Of a DNA stretch of 64,000 nucleotides, positions 8,502-18,203 are shown one piece after another. The stretch covers positions 281,001 through 345,000 of the forward strand of contig JAQMWT010000523.1 in assembly GCA_029834535.1 (NCBI GenBank). The letters run 5' to 3'. Position 1 is the first letter of the stretch. Every line of letters begins with the position of its first letter. The stretch is from Chrysophaeum taylorii. Lineage: Eukaryota; Sar; Pelagophyceae; Pelagomonadales; Pelagomonadaceae. The notes below the pieces were generated by a model, which did not search any database, had not been told where the DNA came from, and saw only the letters and a program-made list of their open reading frames with translations. The translations under genes and the position numbers were made by a program.

Positions 8502-9790
8502 ATGTCGCCGATTCGACGCGTAGGGGCACGGTCTGAGACCGCCGCTAAGGGGCCGACACGAGCTGAGATGGCCTTGCTGGTGCGTCGAACGGCTTTGGAG
8601 GTTGTTCGGGTGGGCGGCAAGGTGTCGGCGGCTCTGAAGCAGGTCTTCTCGAGGTACGCAGAGCTTCGGCAGGCGACGGTATCGCGCGTCTACGCGGAAG
8701 TGAAGAATATCAAGGAGAACCCGACCTAAGTACTATGCGCCGTGTCTACGACGGAACCCGAGCCTGACCCCGCATTCCCGCCGCCGCCTCGGAAGCGCGG
8801 GCCCTGCCCCTTCTCGAACGGAGGGCGTCGTGGCTCTCGAAGGCGACGAAGGACTGGGCCGCGCGGCGGGCAAATCTCAGGGGCTCAAGGCGATCGTGGC
8901 GACGCGATGTACGGTGCGGACGCGGCGTCCTCCGAGCGTACGGTCGAGCGATACCTGACCTCCAGCTACGTCGATGCAAAGTCTCGTGGCCGGGACACGA
9001 ACTTCAACTTCCCTCCCGACGTGCTCGTGACGCTTGTCAAGCTCGTCGAGGACATGCGCTCTATGCTCATCCCCGTCTGCAAATGGACTGTCGTCGACTA
9101 CGCGCGGCGCCTCGTCGCCCGCTCGTCGCGCGCGCGCATGTTTACGGAAACGGATGATCGTGGACATCAAAGTCGCGACGACCAAGGTAACAACAACGTG
9201 TGGAGCTCTGACAAATGGAACAACTGGTACTACAAAGTTTTCTGCAAGCACCCTGGGGTGTGTGTCGACGGGGAACCAGCTGGCCCGAGCGAAGCGGGTC
9301 GAGCGGCAGCGAGCAGACGGGCGAAATTGACTTCTCGGCTCTCGAACTCCCGACGTGGAAGCGGGCTCGCGAGGAGACAAAGACGGTCGAGCCTGGGGTG
9401 CGGCTGAACTCCGAGGGCATGGAGTATATCGCTTTCGAGACGGAGATTGCGCATATCAAGAACGCGACTGCGACAGACCTCAAGAAGGCCTACGCACTAC
9501 CCGCCTTCAACATTGCCTACGCGAACGCGGACGAGGCCAAGGTTGCCTTGATGCGCGCCATGGAGAATCAATACGGCAAGCAGATCCCCTTGCCTGGGTC
9601 CCCGAGAAGCTCGAGCCGAAGTTCGGAGGCGGTGGCGGCGGCGGCGGCGTGGCCGCTGCCACCACCTCCAAGAAGAAACAAAAGACATCCATCTTCGAGA
9701 CAGGCGGTGGCCTCGCGTGGGCCCGTAGTGTGAGGAGCGCCCCCATCGCCTCTCGGACGCCGCTGTGTGCCCTTCCAACCAACCAAAACA
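8502..9790 (+). pseudogene. Broken transposase-like gene with N-terminal helix-turn-helix
   Basis: Three plus-strand frames carry protein-like sequence in succession. 8502-8729 encodes 75 aa with a helix-turn-helix look (GKVSAALKQVFSRYAELRQA, then TVSRVYAEV). 8742-9260 contains SERTVERYLTSSYVDAKSRG and PPDVLVTLVKLVEDMRSMLI, with KWNNWYYKVFCKHPGV near 9210-9258. From about 9340 a different frame continues with EIDFSALELPTWKRAREET and LNSEGMEYIAFETEIAHIKN up to about 9600, ending in a Ser/Lys-rich stretch. At least two frame breaks are needed to join the parts. No DDE triad is identified. Repeats immediately upstream support a transposon origin; the exact superfamily is not clear to me. Confidence 0.45.
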
Positions 9791-10064
9791 CACCTTAAAC
9801 CAGCAAAATTAATTAACCTAATATCTCTTCGTGTACTTTAGACGGTAGTGATTTGTTGTTCATGCATAGTGCATCTAGGTTTTTCTTATTAGAGTTACCT
9901 TCTGGTGGTGCGCGATCGGCGTTTGAGAAAAGCGACACTCAAGGAACAACCCCCGAAAACGACCGTATCGTTTACAACTCCTAAACCCTATCTCCTCACC
10001 ACGACAACAACGAAAAAATCGTTCGTTCTACCCTCCCACCCACCCCCGAGAAAGAGAATCCGCC
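9791..10064. other. Promoter-side intergenic region
   Basis: AT-richer than its surroundings; it includes the 5' flank of the cysteine-module gene at 10065. No conserved element is recognised. Confidence 0.35.
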
Positions 10065-11705
10065 ATGTTCTCGACGACGACGACGACAACAACAACAACA
10101 AGAAGGTGGTGGGTGTCGTTGTTGTTTTTAGGGCTGTCGGGCGCCGAGTTCAGCTGCTGCTACGCGCCGAGCATCGCAGACCGGTGTTCGACGTGTACGT
10201 TGTTCGCGCCTTCGGACGACTTCTGCGCTGCGAGTCGGAGCAACTGCGAGACGTGAGTATGTATCTATTCTTCCTTCCAGCGATCCGTGTTAGGGCATGT
10301 TCGCACGTGTGGTGCTCGCTCCCCACGGCGAGTCCGACGACCACCGAACCCTCACCACGGCCGTCGCCGGAGCCGTCGACGGCGGCGCCCTCGACGCTCA
10401 AGCCGACGAGTTCTGAACCGACGACGGCGAGGCCCAGCCTCTCGCCGAGCACCTCGGCGCCCTCGACGCCCAAGCCCTCGAACATGCCGACCCCCAAGCC
10501 CTCGCCGCATCCGCCCTCCCCGATTCCAACGCCCTCGCCGACGGCAAGCTATCGGATCTGCTGCTTCTACTCGGAATCGGGCAGGCCCTGCTACGACTGC
10601 ACGGAGCAGAGTTACGTCACCAGCAACGACGAGAACCCCTTCTGCGCCCTCTCGGAGACGAACTGCGAGACGTGGTGCGACGGCACCTATTGCGACGGAG
10701 AGAATGCGGGGACTCCAGCGTACGTGTCTCCGCCGACGCGAAGTCCGACGTTTTCTCCGCCGACGCGGAAACCGACCTTGTCTCCGCCGACGAGAACGCC
10801 GACGACGCCGTCGTCCAAGCCCACCGACGCGCCGACGCCCGAGCCGATCCCCAAGCCTACCTACACGATGAGCCCGACAGCTTGCTCCGACGACCCCGAG
10901 TGGTTCAAATCGGGCGAGAATCTGCTTCCGATCTCGACGACGCTCTGACCTCAGGCGACCCCGACAAGGACTGCGCGTGGGTGCAAAATTTCGTCCCGAC
11001 CCGCTGCGCCGTCAAGGGCGCCACCACCTTCGCGTACCAGGGGTGTCCTGTTGCGTGCGGCACGTGCGCGAACAGCGAGTGCGGTTCCGAATCGACGAGC
11101 TGGTACCTAGGCTCGGAGCCGAGTAAAAACTGCGCGTGGGTCGCAGACGCGGCGGGAAACAGGTGCCACAAGAAGAGCGTGGACGACACCTACGCGTTTG
11201 AGGCGTGAGTGTTTTTTTTTCGCGTTGCTGCAGAGACAAAAACGACAGGTGTCCGTTCGCTTGCGACGCGTGCTCTATTTCGGGCTGCGAGGACTCGGCC
11301 GACTGGGCCAAATCGGGCGAACCGTGCGGTGTTCCGTCGCGTCGTGTGAATCAAATCTCGTGGCAGGTCCAAGGACTGTTCGTGGGTCGCGGAGGCAAAG
11401 TCGAACCGCTGCATCCTGTTGGGAGCCGACGGCGCGTACGCGTACGAGGCCTGCCGGGCCGCCTGCCATTCGTGCTACGAGGCTCTCACGGGAGCCGACT
11501 GCGCGAACGACAATTCATGGTACAAAAAATCTGAACCGGCCAAAACGTGCGACTGGGTCGCTTCCTTCGTGCCAAAGCGCTGCGTAACCAAGGGCGAGGA
11601 TGACGAGTGGGCTTTCGAGATGTGTCCGGAGGTACACCCCACACCATCTTATTTTTCTTCTTCTTCTTCATTTCCCCTCGACCCCAGGCGTGCGACACGT
11701 GTTAG
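10065..11705 (+). CDS. Secreted cysteine-module protein, paralogue A (six exons)
   Basis: Exons 10065-10252, 10294-10913, 10955-11204, 11249-11323, 11367-11631 and 11688-11705 give 471 aa with the frame exact. After a Thr/Arg N-terminus a signal peptide (WWVSLLFLGLSGAEF) is followed by a CC...C..C...FC..S..NC module, a long Pro/Ser/Thr linker (about 85-165), and a second such module (YRICCFYSESGRPCYDC...NCETWCDGTYC). A further PT linker leads to four ~48-residue six-cysteine repeats of the form C...W...P.K.C.WV...RC...A...CP.AC..C. The repeats resemble distant ShKT-like folds; the CC modules resemble C-G-x-W-C modules attached to stramenopile carbohydrate-active proteins (inference). Introns are 41-56 nt; one donor is GC and one is GTGCGG. 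It is a paralogue of the gene at 13775. Likely a cell-surface or matrix protein. Confidence 0.75.
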
Positions 11706-11965
11706 GCGTCCAGTTTTTCTGTTCTTGGGGAGCCACCCCGTCGAAACCAAATTGTCGGTCGCTCGACTCTGTGTCCCCGTCTTGTCCAAGTATCTGTATT
11801 GCGTAATCCATCCACACCTGCGATCGTTCGCGCGGAGGTTTTATGGGGTCGTCCCCGTTTTACAAGTTGTACAAGCATATTCGACCATGAACCATAACAA
11901 CATAGTGTACGATTTTGTGAGGGTTTACTGTCAAGTTCGTTGTTCGGCCCTGCAGGAGGGCCAAA

Positions 11966-12106
11966 GACGCGTCGATCGGCATCCCGGCCTAAGCTGGATT
12001 CGTCGATAGCACACATCTAGTCTAGGAGTAAAAACTACATTTGTCTGTAGAAAAAACAGTGCTCAGCGTCGCCACTGCCTTACGCCAGGATGCCGATCGA
12101 CGCGTC
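11966..12106. repeat. Inverted repeat, 19-bp perfect arms
   Basis: GACGCGTCGATCGGCATCC at 11966-11984 is the exact reverse complement of 12088-12106. Similarity continues a few bases inward (CGGCCTAAG versus TGGCGTAAG), giving arms of about 28 bp around a ~100-bp loop. It may be a terminal inverted repeat, a MITE or a hairpin. Confidence 0.8.
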
Positions 12107-12253
12107 CTCGACCTCCCTTTGACATCCTATATCAATTAAAACCCAAAATAGGGTCGGATAAGATTCCCAAAACCCTCCCAAAAAATTCCTGCACCAGTCG
12201 TGTCAGGGTGAGCTGGTGAACACGCAGGGCGCTGGGTGGTAAGGAGTAAAAAT

Positions 12254-12315
12254 AAAGGGTTAGGGAGTATATTTAAGTGGTAAAGGAGAAACTTAAAGGG
12301 TTAGGGAGTATATTT
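12254..12315. repeat. 21-bp direct repeat
   Basis: AAAGGGTTAGGGAGTATATTT, as 21 identical positions, occurs at 12254-12274 and 12295-12315. Similar in style to subterminal transposon repeats upstream of a transposase remnant. Confidence 0.7.
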
Positions 12316-12689
12316 CAGAGGTTAGAGTTTGCGGTGTCTCTTGATTTTTGCGTGGCGCTGGTAGCGCCTCGCTGAGGACCGCGACAACATGTCGGCAGCG
12401 CACGTACTGGAAGTGCTGCTGGACACTCCTGCAACTGTTTTGATGGCCTCCACGGACGAAACGCGCTTCACATCAACCCGGCTCCACTGGTTTTACAACT
12501 CAGGTGACAAGCATGGCAAGCTTTTTGTCAAGTAGCGACCAACGTGACAGATCCCGATGTTTACGACGAAAAAAACGACGACGGCGACAACGATGTCGAC
12601 CTCACGATCGATCCGACAATCAAGCCCCCTTAGAAAAGGTCTTCCTATCTGAGCGCGGCGGCGTGTCAAGTGGTTCCAGTCTGCGGCTC

Positions 12690-13330
12690 TCTAGACGCTC
12701 AAGGTTGGCAAGCAGCACCAAGGCTTCTGGGACTCGGACAATTTTCTCCTTCAGGTCGAGGACGCCCTGGATGTCATGGAGATTTGGTACCTTCGTCACC
12801 AGTTCCTAATTGAGGTCGACCACTCGTCGTGACACGTATCACTCGCTCCGTGGACAGCTCGACAAGTTCGGCGACGTCGTTCCGGAGACCTCAAGCAAGG
12901 AGATCCTCGGGAATTGCCCGGACTTCAAGAACGAGCTCAACCTCCTCCAGCAGCTCGTTCTTGACCGTGGCCACGTCCTACTCTCGTCGCCGAAATACCA
13001 CCCAGAGCTCTCTGGCGATGGCGTTGAGTACGGCTGGGGCCAGTCAAAGCGGTACTACCGCAAACATAACACCGGAAGAGAACGTGAGATGGCGTGCTGA
13101 CAACGTGAGCGCGTCTTCGACAGCATTGGCCCCAAAAACCTTCCGCCTCTCCGGCGGTTCTCTCGCGTCGCCCGCGAGTACAAACTCGTCTATACCGCTG
13201 CGAGGACGTGGGCCCCGCCGAGTTCGAACACGCCAAAATCGAGCAACAAAGAGAGGCTGAGCGTCTGTCTCAAGCGCAAACATTCCTTCCATCGCGCGAT
13301 CGACGCGTCAATTCTATTCGCGTTGACTCT
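12690..13330 (+). pseudogene. Broken DDE-superfamily transposase
   Basis: Two consecutive plus-strand frames carry the C-terminal half of a eukaryotic DDE transposase. The first, about 12705-12830, reads QGFWDSDNFLLQVEDALDVM then QFLIEVDHSS, containing a catalytic-type Asp in EVDHSS. After a stop and frame shift, about 12895-13100 reads ILGNCPDFKNELNLLQQLVL, then GHVLLSSPKYHPELSGDGVE and YGWGQSKRYY, where the PKYHPEL...E block holds the third acidic residue. A third frame continues as FDSIGPKNLPPLRRFSRVAR to about 13190. This order is familiar from DDE transposases of fungi and oomycetes. Stops and at least two frameshifts make it inactive. It sits between the two cysteine-module paralogues. 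Confidence 0.75.
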
Positions 13331-13774
13331 GGAGGGGGATAACGTCGCTGACTTGCTAAATGCATGACTCTGGTGATGAACTCGGGACACGAAAGCGTGG
13401 CGAGGGGACTAGGAACAGCCCCCTCGCGTATCGGGGCCGCTCTGCGGTCCGTCTTGAGTCACTTCCGACCGCTTGCGGCCGCACGTAGGGCGCCGAAATT
13501 GGACTCGTAATGCCGACGCCAACTTCAGGCGTAGTGTATATAAGTCATACGGGCTCGCCCGGAGTAAATTGTACTACCTTCACGGGCAGCCCATTCGGAC
13601 CTCCTCGGAGGCCCGAACGAAACTCCGGTCCAAATCGACTGATTTCCCCCTCAAAAAACCTGCAGACTCAAACGGGGTTTGTGGTTGAATATTATGCTTG
13701 TAGCAAGCGCGTCGAGTCTACACAGGCCCAATGGATTTTTTTCCTCAAAAAATTCTGTTTTCGAAAAAACAGTG
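13331..13774. other. Intergenic region upstream of paralogue B
   Basis: Holds the end of the transposon relic and the promoter of the gene at 13775. The segment is AT-richer near 13720-13770 (runs of T and A). No gene supported. Confidence 0.35.
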
Positions 13775-15565
13775 ATGATACGACGGCGTCTGAGTGGAGC
13801 CTTGGTCCTCGCGGGGGCGTGGGCCGAGGACTTCAGCTGCTGCTTCTATCCCGCCGTGAATAACCGGTGCGCGGTGTGCGAGACGTTCGCGACGTCGGAT
13901 GACTTTTGCGCACAGAGCCAGAGCAACTGCGAGTAAGTCCCTCGAGAGAAGCACAACAGTCAGTCAGTCAGTCAATCAATCAATCAATCGCAGGGACCAA
14001 TGTCGACACAAGTGGTGCCGGCTGCCAACAGCCTGCCCGACAATCCCCGCGCCGTCGCCGCGCCCCTCGACCGCACCGACAACCCTCAAGCCCACGATCT
14101 CAAAGGCGCCAACGACGGCCGCGCCCTCGACTACGGTCCCGACGACGGCCGAACCCTCGACTCAGGTCCCGACGACGGCCGAACCCTCGACACTTCTGCC
14201 AACGACCTCGAAACCGACGACGTCGATGCCGACCACCTCGGGACCGACGACCTCCGAGCCCACCACGTCGCGGCCGACCTCGAAGACGCCCACGACCTCG
14301 GAGCCCACGAGTCCTGCGCCGTCGCCGTTCGCGGGCTACCGGATCTGTTGCCTATTTTCCGAATCAGCGAGCCCCTGCTTTGACTGCAGCGGCTTCGCAG
14401 CCAGCACCGACGCTAACCCGTTCTGCGCGCTCTCGGCGTCGAACTGCGAATCGTGCGAAGGAACGTTTTGTCCGGGCGAGAACGCCGGCACGGCCGCTTA
14501 TACGTATCAGCCCACGCGAGCGCCGACGCCCAAGCCACTTCCGACGCCCAAGCCCACCATTGCGCCCTCGTCTTCGGGCTACAGCATATGTTGCTTGTTC
14601 TCTTCGACGGGCGCGCCTTGCACGGCGTGCGGCGGATTCATCGCGAGCACGGACACGAATCCGTTCTGCGCGTCCTCCGAAGCAAACTGCGACTCGTGCG
14701 GCGGCGAATTTTGCAAAGGGGAGAACGCGGGCACCGCAGCATACACATTTCCACCCACACCCGAATCCGCCGCCGTTTCATCGTGCTCCAACGATCCGAC
14801 GTGGTACAAGCGGGGCGATCCCGACAAGGACTGCGCGTGGGTGGAAAAGTTCGTACCAACCCGCTGCGCCGTCAAGGGCGCCACCACCTTCGCGTACCAG
14901 GGGTGCCCTCTTGCGTGCGGCACGTGCGCAAACAGCGAATGTGGTGCCGAATCAACGAGCTGGTACCTCGGCTCGAACCCGAGCAAAAACTGCGGGTGGG
15001 TCGCGGACGCCGCGGGAAACAGGTGCCACAAGCAGGCTGACGGCACCTACGCGTTTGAGGCGTGAGTGTGTTTTTTTTTCTCTCGCGCTGCTGGCTGGCT
15101 GTAGAGACAAAAACGGCAGGTGTCCTTTCGCCTGCAGCGCGTGCTCCATTTCTGGGTGCGAGGACTCGGACGACTGGGCGAAGCCCGGCGAACCGTGCGG
15201 CGTTCCGTCGCGTCGTCTGCATCAAATCTCCTGGCAGGTCCAAGGACTGTTCGTGGGTCGCCGAGGCCAAGTCGAACCGCTGCATCGTGCTTGGAGCTGA
15301 CGGTACGTACGCGTACGAGTCGTGCTCTGCGGCGTGCCACTCGTGTTACGAGGCTCTCGTCGGATCAGACTGCGCGAACGACGAATCTTGGCATAAGAGA
15401 GCAGACCCATCAAAAACGTGCGACTGGGTCGCTTCGTTCACACCCGCACGATGTCTCGTGAAGGGCGAGGACGACGAGTGGGGTTTCGAGATGTGCCCCG
15501 AGGTAGGTGATCCGTTCGGAAGAACTGATTTTTTTTTCCCGTCTCAGGCGTGCGACGCGTGTTAG
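13775..15565 (+). CDS. Secreted cysteine-module protein, paralogue B (five exons)
   Basis: Exons 13775-13932, 13994-15061, 15120-15194, 15238-15502 and 15548-15565 give 527 aa. The start is the ATG before a signal peptide (MIRRRLSGALVLAGAWAE). Modules in order: a CC...C..C N-terminal module; a Thr/Pro/Ser linker with PTTSEPTTS-type repeats; two CC modules (YRICCLFSESASPCFDC and YSICCLFSSTGAPCTAC), each ending NC...C.G.FC; then four six-cysteine repeats (for example DPDKDCAWVEKFVPTRC and DPSKTCDWVASFTPARC). Paralogue A has one fewer CC module but an extra intron inside repeat 1. Exons 3 and 4 of B (75 and 265 nt) equal exons 4 and 5 of A exactly, and their introns share GTGCGG donors. A recent tandem duplication with a transposon between is the simplest reading. 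Confidence 0.78.
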
Positions 15566-17090
15566 TAGTTGACCACTCCCCGTCGAGATCGCGATCCTCC
15601 TCTTCGAGGGAGGAAGTCGATGCTCGGTCTTTGGTGGAGATGATGTTCTGCTTTGCGTACTACGCTTTCGACTCGGACTTATTATTCTGAGTGCGGACGA
15701 TGCGCGAGACCGTCGTTTGTTCGTTCTTGGCCCGTATGCACGTATCGTGCGCAGCGGCGCGCGCACCGCCACCCACTACGAGTAGCACACACCTTTTTTT
15801 TGGCTTGTCGACGACCCCGGTATAGGGCGTAGGCGGGCACAACGCTCCGATCATCATCGCACCCGCCGGGGGATAATACTGACGTGCTCGAACCATCTAG
15901 CCTCGCCTGGCTTGTTTTGTACAGAAGAAATGACAGCTCGTGCGACAACTACTATGCTGGTTAGCCTCGTTGAATAAATAGGGTCGCCCCATCACCGCGA
16001 CCGCCAGCGCGGCGGCGGCAGCCAGTGATGATCTCGGATTTTAGATGAAAATTAAGACAAGCGAATTCGATCACGAACCCGCGGAACGGAGCGCGAAGAT
16101 AGGGAGGAGGAGGATTTGGTGACTATTCGGACTTCTAAATGTGTCTGTCACTCGGCGTAGCTCTCGAGAGGGAGGGATTTCAACACGCCGCTCCAGGAGC
16201 TAGCTATAGCCATGTTGGGAACGACGACGACGACGATAGCGGCGGACATCTCGACGTTCACGAAATGTGCGGTTAGGCCGGCCGTATAAGAGAGTTCCCC
16301 GCGCCGCGAGCGTCGTGGAGCACGGAAAGCGTCTACGACCCTCCTCCAAAGATCATTTATTTTTGCCTGAATCATTCATTCCTTCTGGAATCTCACCGCT
16401 CTTGTTCCTCGGGTGATGCTGTTTTGATTTACTACTTTCTGACGCGCCACATTTAAAAAGTAGACGTTGTAGCCATAGGCAAAAAAAAGTCGCGCGTGTG
16501 GTGTGGGCGGGCGACATTGGTGCCGTGCGGTTGCTTCAAGGAGGTCGATGATGAAGGCATCTCGCCCCTTTGAGCGACGAGCTTCATCGGCCACGTGGTC
16601 GTCGCCCGGCTCTTTGCGCGGCGCCAACCAGCCATTGGTGTTCGTTCGTGGTATCACGCCGCTGGTCACGTCGACTTGGTGCGCCTTTTGACTGCTGACC
16701 CATTTATTAGACACATCCTTGATGCCCCCACACAACGCACCAAAACCTTCAAACACCCACCCCCTCTTAGCTAGTCGACCTTCAAAGACCCTCTTAGACA
16801 CGCAGCGCGTGGTCTTGTGCGGCGTGACGCGCATCGATTTAACACTCGACCGCGGCCACGACGCCGTCGCGCGCGGCTACTCGCCGCCAGTTATCTTCTC
16901 GACGACGTCCTCCCTCCCTTCGTTGTTCGGCCCATGATATTGACCTCGTGGGTGGTTCGCGGCGCACAGCAGGGAAGTGGACATAATCCTCGCTGCAGTC
17001 GAGACCCGGTAGGTATGTCGCGGCATATGGAAAAATCAAGTGTCGCCGCTGTTCATTACACAGCACAAGCGGCGGCCCCACCGTCCATCC
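15566..17090. other. Gene-poor region
   Basis: No gene can be supported. A 152-codon minus frame (16376-16834) contains a charged stretch (NGWLAPRKEPGDDHVADEAR) but has no recognisable domain and may be mobile-element debris. A solo repeat tail lies at about 16757-16797. The rest shows no structure I can interpret. Confidence 0.4.
16757..16797 (+). repeat. Solo tail motif of the dispersed repeat
   Basis: CCACCCCCTCTTAGCTAGTC followed by GACCTTCAAAG matches the reverse complement of the tail seen at 7033-7056 and 63520-63580, with one inserted base. No element body is recognised next to it. Confidence 0.5.
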
Positions 17091-18203
17091 TCAAGTGGGA
17101 CGCGGTTCCACTGCTGAAGTGGATAGTGCCCTGGGCAGCGTCGCTCCTGTTGGAAGAAGCGGGTTTGTTGACCTTGGGCTTGCAGGAGGGGTCCGCTTGC
17201 GAACCTTGACCTCGCTGGCCGTCTGGTAGTGGTAAAGGGCACCCGCCTTGGAAACGGCGATGTCGTCCCACTCGGGGTAGCTGCGCGCCCGCGTGCGCAT
17301 GGTGCTGATCCAGTGGGCTTCGCCCGTCTGAAAGAGTTTTGGTCTTCGCGCCGCGTCGGACGGGAGCATGAGAGCCGGGTCGATGCCGTCGCGGCAGCGG
17401 TGGAGCGGGCCGGGTAAGATACCCGGGGCGTCCCAATTTTTTTGGTCCTCCTCGAGCCGCCGCCGCCGCCGTCTCGGTTGGTGGTCGAACAAATTGCCGT
17501 CGCCGTCGCCGTAGCCAAACAAGACCATGTCCTGGGAGTAGGCGGCCCGGAGCCTTCTGGCGAGGTCATTGGGGATCGTGGCCGTGGTGATGTTGCTCTC
17601 CTCGTGGTGGGCGTGGGTGTTGGGCACGCCCGTCAGACGCGCGGGGTGGTCGTAGGCGCGCATGAGATTGTCGAAGTCTGACTCGAGGCGTTCGAAGCGT
17701 AGAACGTGGTGACACGTGCAGCGCGCGACGGCGTCCCAGACGTACAAGAACTGGGGGAAGATGTGGCACGAGTGGTCGAGCATCTCGGCGGCGTGGGTGG
17801 CATTGTTGAGTTCCTGTTGCTCGAAGCGTTCGACGATCTGCCAGACGAAGTCGATCGCGGCTCGCGCGTTGTTGACGTTTTGTTTGGCGAAGTGCTTGAA
17901 CTCGCTCAAAGTTCGCGCGAGGGGGTCGCGGACGACGCAGAAAACGGTCCGGTTTCGCCAGGGGTTTGGCGTCACAAAGCGGGGCGGCGTGTGCCACCAC
18001 GAAAAGCACCTCTTGTGGCTCCTGAGATGATGCTTTTCGACGTGTTCGAGGTTGAGCTCGGGGCCGGTCAGGACCTCGATCGACTTGCCCGCGGTCTTGG
18101 GGATGTGCAGGAACACCAGGGGCTTGTCGAGCGTCCCGTTGTCGTCGTCGAGGGAGCCCCGGGCGCCGCCGAGACGCGTCGCGAGCATGAAGAATAAAAG
18201 CAT
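17091..18203 (-). CDS. Sulfotransferase-family protein
   Basis: 370 aa from the ATG at 18203, which begins a hydrophobic N-terminus (MLLFFMLATRLGGARG) that could be a signal anchor. KPLVFLHIPKTAGKSIEVL (about 27-45) is the 5'-phosphosulfate binding loop of PAPS-dependent sulfotransferases, and VFCVVRDPLARTLSEFKHFA (about 86-105) the 3'-phosphate binding region. These enzymes move sulfate from PAPS to glycans or other acceptors, usually in the Golgi. The C-terminal ~120 residues are low-complexity and less convincing. The upstream frame (18190-19692) enters this gene out of phase by one base, so the two may be one polypeptide with a frameshift, or two genes. Confidence 0.75.
   Translation of the reverse strand: MLLFFMLATRLGGARGSLDDDNGTLDKPLVFLHIPKTAGKSIEVLTGPELNLEHVEKHHLRSHKRCFSWWHTPPRFVTPNPWRNRTVFCVVRDPLARTLSEFKHFAKQNVNNARAAIDFVWQIVERFEQQELNNATHAAEMLDHSCHIFPQFLYVWDAVARCTCHHVLRFERLESDFDNLMRAYDHPARLTGVPNTHAHHEESNITTATIPNDLARRLRAAYSQDMVLFGYGDGDGNLFDHQPRRRRRRLEEDQKNWDAPGILPGPLHRCRDGIDPALMLPSDAARRPKLFQTGEAHWISTMRTRARSYPEWDDIAVSKAGALYHYQTASEVKVRKRTPPASPRSTNPLLPTGATLPRALSTSAVEPRPT

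Larger units (their letters stand above)
11706..12689. other. Gene-free stretch with repeats between paralogue A and the DDE relic
   Basis: No intact gene. It contains an inverted repeat (11966-12106) and a direct repeat (12254-12315), listed separately. The last part (about 12350-12690) is probably decayed 5' transposon sequence leading into the DDE relic. Confidence 0.4.

Noticed and set aside
16376-16834. 152-codon minus frame
   Set aside because: Charged and protein-like in the middle, but no domain, no signal, and it overlaps repeat-tail sequence; kept only as a note in the gene-poor region.
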